Shown: positions 60,490-64,000 of the stretch, one piece after another
Numbering within the stretch: position 1 is the first letter of the stretch
Layout of the letters: every line of letters starts with the position of its first letter
Source of the DNA: Jaltomata sinuosa
Taxonomy: Eukaryota; Streptophyta; Magnoliopsida; Solanales; Solanaceae
Length of the DNA: 64,000 nucleotides
Reading direction: 5' to 3'
Assembly (NCBI GenBank): GCA_003996215.1
Contig: QJPP01007235.1
Coordinates: 248,001 to 312,000, forward strand
The notes under the pieces: model-generated
What the model was told of the DNA's origin: nothing
Databases searched by the model: none
What the model saw: only the letters and a program-made list of their open reading frames with translations
Position numbers and translations under genes: made by a program

Positions 60490-63015
60490 ATGGATCTCAG
60501 AGAGATAAGTACTAAAAGTACTCGTTTGGAAGAGGTAGATATACCTCAAAACCTTGATTTACTTAATATAGACTATTCCAAAGGTTGATATCAAAACCAT
60601 TTATGATTATGGTTGGTTTGATAGGCTTTCTTCTAAAAACAATTGATAAAAACAACTGAGCAATCTCTTGCTTTAAATTCGTCTGAACAGACTATTCATT
60701 TGTTAAACAAACATGATATTGATTTATATAAACATCGTTATAACTATTTGCATATTGGTATGGTTCAAATTGCCTTTAAACCTTTGACCCTTAAAGGGTT
60801 ACCTGAGACTTTTCTAGCTGCTCTTAGAGATGCTAAGAATTTAATTTTTTGACAGTCTCTAATGGGTTCGATTGAATCCACAGTGGCCTATGGCCCATTA
60901 TATTTCAATACTCAACCCAATTTGCAGTTATCATTCTCTGATGTAAATATCATAGATGCTTTAACTTTAAATGTTAAAACGCATGGTTATAATTACGTGC
61001 CTGGTTCAGAACTGATATGTTTATCCTATAGAATTTATTTTAAGTTATTATCAACCTTAACTCCAAGATGTAAGTTATATGATACATCTGATCAAACTAT
61101 ATTGGTGGAAATCAATTTTGCAAGGTCCAAGGTCACCACCAGGAGACCTATTAAGTGGGAAGAAATTGATTTCCCAACTACATGGACTCTAAATTCGGTT
61201 ATATTCCCAAGTCAAGTAACTGATGCAGTTACAAACTCCGATTATTCTCATATTTCTCAAAATCCTGATGGAAGGATATGTATTTAGTTTTCTGATAATA
61301 GTTATACTTCTCATAGGCAGACATTTTCTAATAATTTTATGCCTACAGTAAATTCTATTTATAATAGACGTTCCTTATCTAGTAATAAACTATTGCCTGA
61401 TTTGGATCATATTTCACCGATTGAACCTATTTACGGTCCAGCTCAAAATCGGGCAGCTTCTTTGCACACTTTATCTTCTATTGCCTCTAATAAAAAGGCT
61501 GAAATAAAAATTGATCCTCAGTTAAATATTGTTAGAACTAAGGATAATTCATCGGATGTCTCTGATAAAGATATCCCCTCTGTGTCTGAAATGGACTTCA
61601 ACCCAAATGATATTTGATGATGGATGTACACCAAATAGATTTTAGTCCAGGTTCACTGGCAAGAAAATACATCCAAAATGAATTTTCAAACGATAAGTGG
61701 AACCGGTTTAAAACTTGGTTTTTTGACACTTATAGTGAAGACGATCTAAATAATATTTCTCAAGAATTTTATGAAAGTTGTGCTTTGCATAATCATATTA
61801 TGTTTTTTGTTCCATGGTTCATAACCACCTATTTACCTTTATTCGTCAATGTTCTTGAACTTTCTTATAAAGACGTAAAGGGTGATATTATAAAAACAGT
61901 TTATCCCCCGCAGTCATCGTTTGTTCTACCAAATAATGTAGGTATCACTTTTACTGCGTTTTAAAATTTTATTGAAGATGATGTAGCAACGGTTAGCATA
62001 AATGAGATTAATAATCTTATCGCTCAAAATAATTATTTAGGACTTTATGTTAAAGTCTTAGGAGAGCATATTAGTTCCCTTGATAAAAAATTAGATGAAT
62101 TGACGGCTTTAGTTATTCAGATAAAAGCTGATATGAAAAATTCTGAACAAGCTTCTACGTCAACTCAGCTTTCTAAGCTCCCTACTCATATCCAGAGACC
62201 CCCTGAGATTCAGGGCTTTGTTTTCAAACCTCTTTATGATTTAGAGGAACTTCTTGATAAAAAGTTTTCTGAATTAGGAGCTAATTCTATCGATTTATCT
62301 GAAGGTTTTGCAACTGATATAGAAAACACTTTTGATTTAAAAAATCAAATTGATCTTGAAGTTAATAAACTTCGCGGCTATCCTAAGAAAAATAGTGGTA
62401 ATACCAACTTTGCTTATAAACCTAGTATCCAAACGTATTATTATTCTAGATCAACCCCTCAAGATGTATTGATTGAGGAGCGTGATTGGAACCAGACTAA
62501 TACCTCTTTATAGTGGTACTGAAATTTATGAATGAAACTTAGATGGCTTGACTGATAGACAGCTTACTATTATTGTTCATAGAATGCTTATGTATGCAAC
62601 CATCTGTAAAAGTACTAAAAATACAAATTGAAATGTTTGCAAAATGATCATTGCAGGTTTCACTGGTCAACTTAGAGGCTGGTGGGATAACTATATGAGT
62701 GTTGAAGCCAAGGTTGCGATTATAAATGCAATTGCCGACAATGAAGGTGTTGACAACTTAGGAATGGCTTTAACCAGAAATAGAGAAGATGCAGTTTATA
62801 CTCTGATCTTAACCATTCTAGAACATTTTAATGGTAGATTTACCAACCAATATGAAACTGTCCGTTCCCTATTGAATGGTCTACGATGTAGACATTTAGG
62901 AGAATTTAGATGGTATAAAGATACTTATTTGAGTCGAGTAATGGAATTACCCGAAAATAGTCTTGAGCACTGGAAAGCTAAGTTTATAGATGGCTTACCA
63001 CCTTTATTTGCCGAG
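60490..63015 (+). pseudogene. EPRV ORF1 remnant: movement protein and coat-like region
   Basis: From ATG 60490 a decayed polyprotein can be followed for 2.5 kb. First comes a 30K-type movement protein (about 60655-61290; 'GPLYFNTQPNLQLSF', 'LICLSYRIYFKLLS'), with stops at 60850 and 61285 and small indels near 60590. After a frameshift near 61615 a Trp/Phe-rich segment and a coiled-coil segment follow (to 62513, stop at 61962), and after another frameshift a coat/Gag-like segment ('GFTGQLRGWWDNYM', 'EHFNGRFTNQYETVRSL'). It is cut at 63019 by leader copy C. The rest of the coat protein, its zinc knuckle and the protease are missing. Confidence 0.8.
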
Positions 63016-63019
63016 AGAG

Positions 63020-63345
63020 CAGAAGGACAGGATCGGAGACCGGGCGGTAGTCCGCCATAGTCAAGGATCTAGCAAGTCAAGCATCCTTAAATTTGATTAT
63101 AAGGATCAAGATATCTACAAATTGATCTATGATTTGATGACTGTATGGAAGCTGTTGAAGTCTTTACCCAAGCAAGGGGCCTGTCGAGATCCAGTACATA
63201 TTGTTATTAAGCCCATGTGTCTAGCAGTTCTAACCGGGTAAAGACGCCCTTTTTCTCCTTTAACGGGCTTGAGACCACGGCTGGCTAGACGGAGTCACTA
63301 AGACAAAGCTAATAACAATAGTATCGGATCTGACTGTGCCACCAT
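63020..63345 (-). repeat. EPRV leader repeat, copy C (partial)
   Basis: 325 bp, near-identical to the first 325 bp of copy A and in the same orientation. It ends at 'gtgccaccat', where A continues with 'cttggaacc'. It forms an inverted pair with copy B around the ORF1 remnant. Confidence 0.88.
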
Positions 63346-63713
63346 AGTTACACGTTCATTTACTCAAATTGAAATTATAAATGGTTATTCTATCTTTATT
63401 TATCCGTATATTTTTTATAGTAAGATTGTCTAAAATTGATTAATATCAACTAACTTCAACTATACAAGTAAATCACAATTACAATAGCATTAATCAAATA
63501 AAAGGAAAAAAATGATTATTTGCATTTGAAGTTGAAGTCTTATCTGAAAAGTTTTAACTTTAAATATTTGAAATTGTAAAATGTATCATGTGGTATTATA
63601 AAGGTTCGATCTCATTTTTGAATAAATATGGGTATCATAGATGGTCGAGGAATATTTTTCTCGAAGGGGTGAATTAGTGTTATGTGATTCCTTTTCAGCA
63701 TATAATATATATT
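63346..63713. other. Spacer between EPRV and LINE
   Basis: AT-rich flanking DNA with nothing recognisable. The junction at 63345/63346 is the right edge of the viral locus. Confidence 0.5.
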
Positions 63714-64000
63714 ATACGAAGTGAAGTGTATAGGCTAGCCAAGGTAAGAGAGAGGAGGGCTCGGGACCTTGACCAAGTGAAGTGTATCAAGGACATAGAT
63801 GGTAAAGTATTGGTGGAGGAGGGTCTCATTAGGAAGAGGAGGCAGTCATACTTCCATAAAATTTTGAACGAAGAGGGGGACAAAAGCATTGTGTTGGGGG
63901 ATTTGGAGCATTCGGAGAGGCAGCGTGATTATGGTTATTGTAGGCGTATAAAGGTCGAAGAGGTTATAAAGGCTATTGGTAGGATGCATAGGGGTAAAGC
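63714..64000 (+). mobile_element. LINE (L1-type) ORF2 fragment, runs off the window
   Basis: An open frame with 'YRLAKVRERRARDLDQVK', 'IRKRRQSYFHKILNEEGD' and 'RRIKVEEVIKAIGRM' matches the segment just before the reverse-transcriptase core of plant LINEs. No stop occurs up to base 64000. The left end at about 63714 is abrupt, next to 'ataatatatattata', which suggests 5' truncation or an insertion break. Confidence 0.85.

Noticed and set aside
1..64000. CRISPR arrays, bacterial operons, prophage
   Set aside because: The short repeats have minisatellite or SINE structure, and the genes are intron-containing plant genes.

Overview
This is plant nuclear DNA, almost certainly from a Solanum-type species (tomato, potato or a relative). 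The evidence is spliced genes with GT-AG introns and dicot-like proteins, AT-rich spacers, and dispersed elements I recognise from Solanaceae genomes: SolS/Au-type SINEs with TTG tails, short hAT-like and Stowaway-like MITEs, the palindromic 'ctcgaactcttcaaaaatgt' MITE and L1-type LINE tails. All family names come from memory; no search was run.

Layout. Positions 1-3055 are a tandem satellite of about 180 bp per unit (about 17 units). After an AT-rich spacer come six protein-coding loci: (1) a WEB/DUF827 coiled-coil protein, minus strand, 5695-8284, with a separate 5' leader exon near 11.2-11.6 kb; (2) a small intronless unknown gene, plus, 14252-14554; (3) a cellulose synthase-like E (CslE) gene of 8 exons, plus, 19518-24288, 732 aa; (4) a p24-beta cargo receptor of 4 exons, plus, 25463-27867, 212 aa; (5) a NOI/RIN4-like protein of 3 small exons, minus, 29192-34076, 77 aa; (6) a giant UPL1/UPL2-type HECT ubiquitin ligase of 15 coding exons, minus, 38112-53992, 3777 aa. 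For the four larger spliced models and NOI the reading frame closes across every junction I chose.

Positions 54.3-55.8 kb hold a fold-back element with TIRs of roughly 370-390 bp, placed in or next to a 46-bp minisatellite. Positions 56490-63345 hold a decayed endogenous pararetrovirus (caulimovirid, probably florendovirus-like): reverse transcriptase, RNase H and a downstream ORF on the minus strand, and movement-protein and coat-protein-like pieces on the plus strand, with three copies of one leader sequence in alternating orientation. The window ends inside a LINE reverse-transcriptase fragment.

The host genes do not form a pathway. They act in mechanical/light-related scaffolding (WEB), wall or specialised glycosyl transfer (CslE), ER-Golgi traffic (p24), membrane-bound immunity (NOI) and ubiquitination (UPL). 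What links them is gene order: as I recall, Arabidopsis has NOI next to the WEB homologue on chromosome 5 and CslE1 next to UPL1 on chromosome 1, so this window appears to interleave two neighbour pairs that are separate in Arabidopsis.
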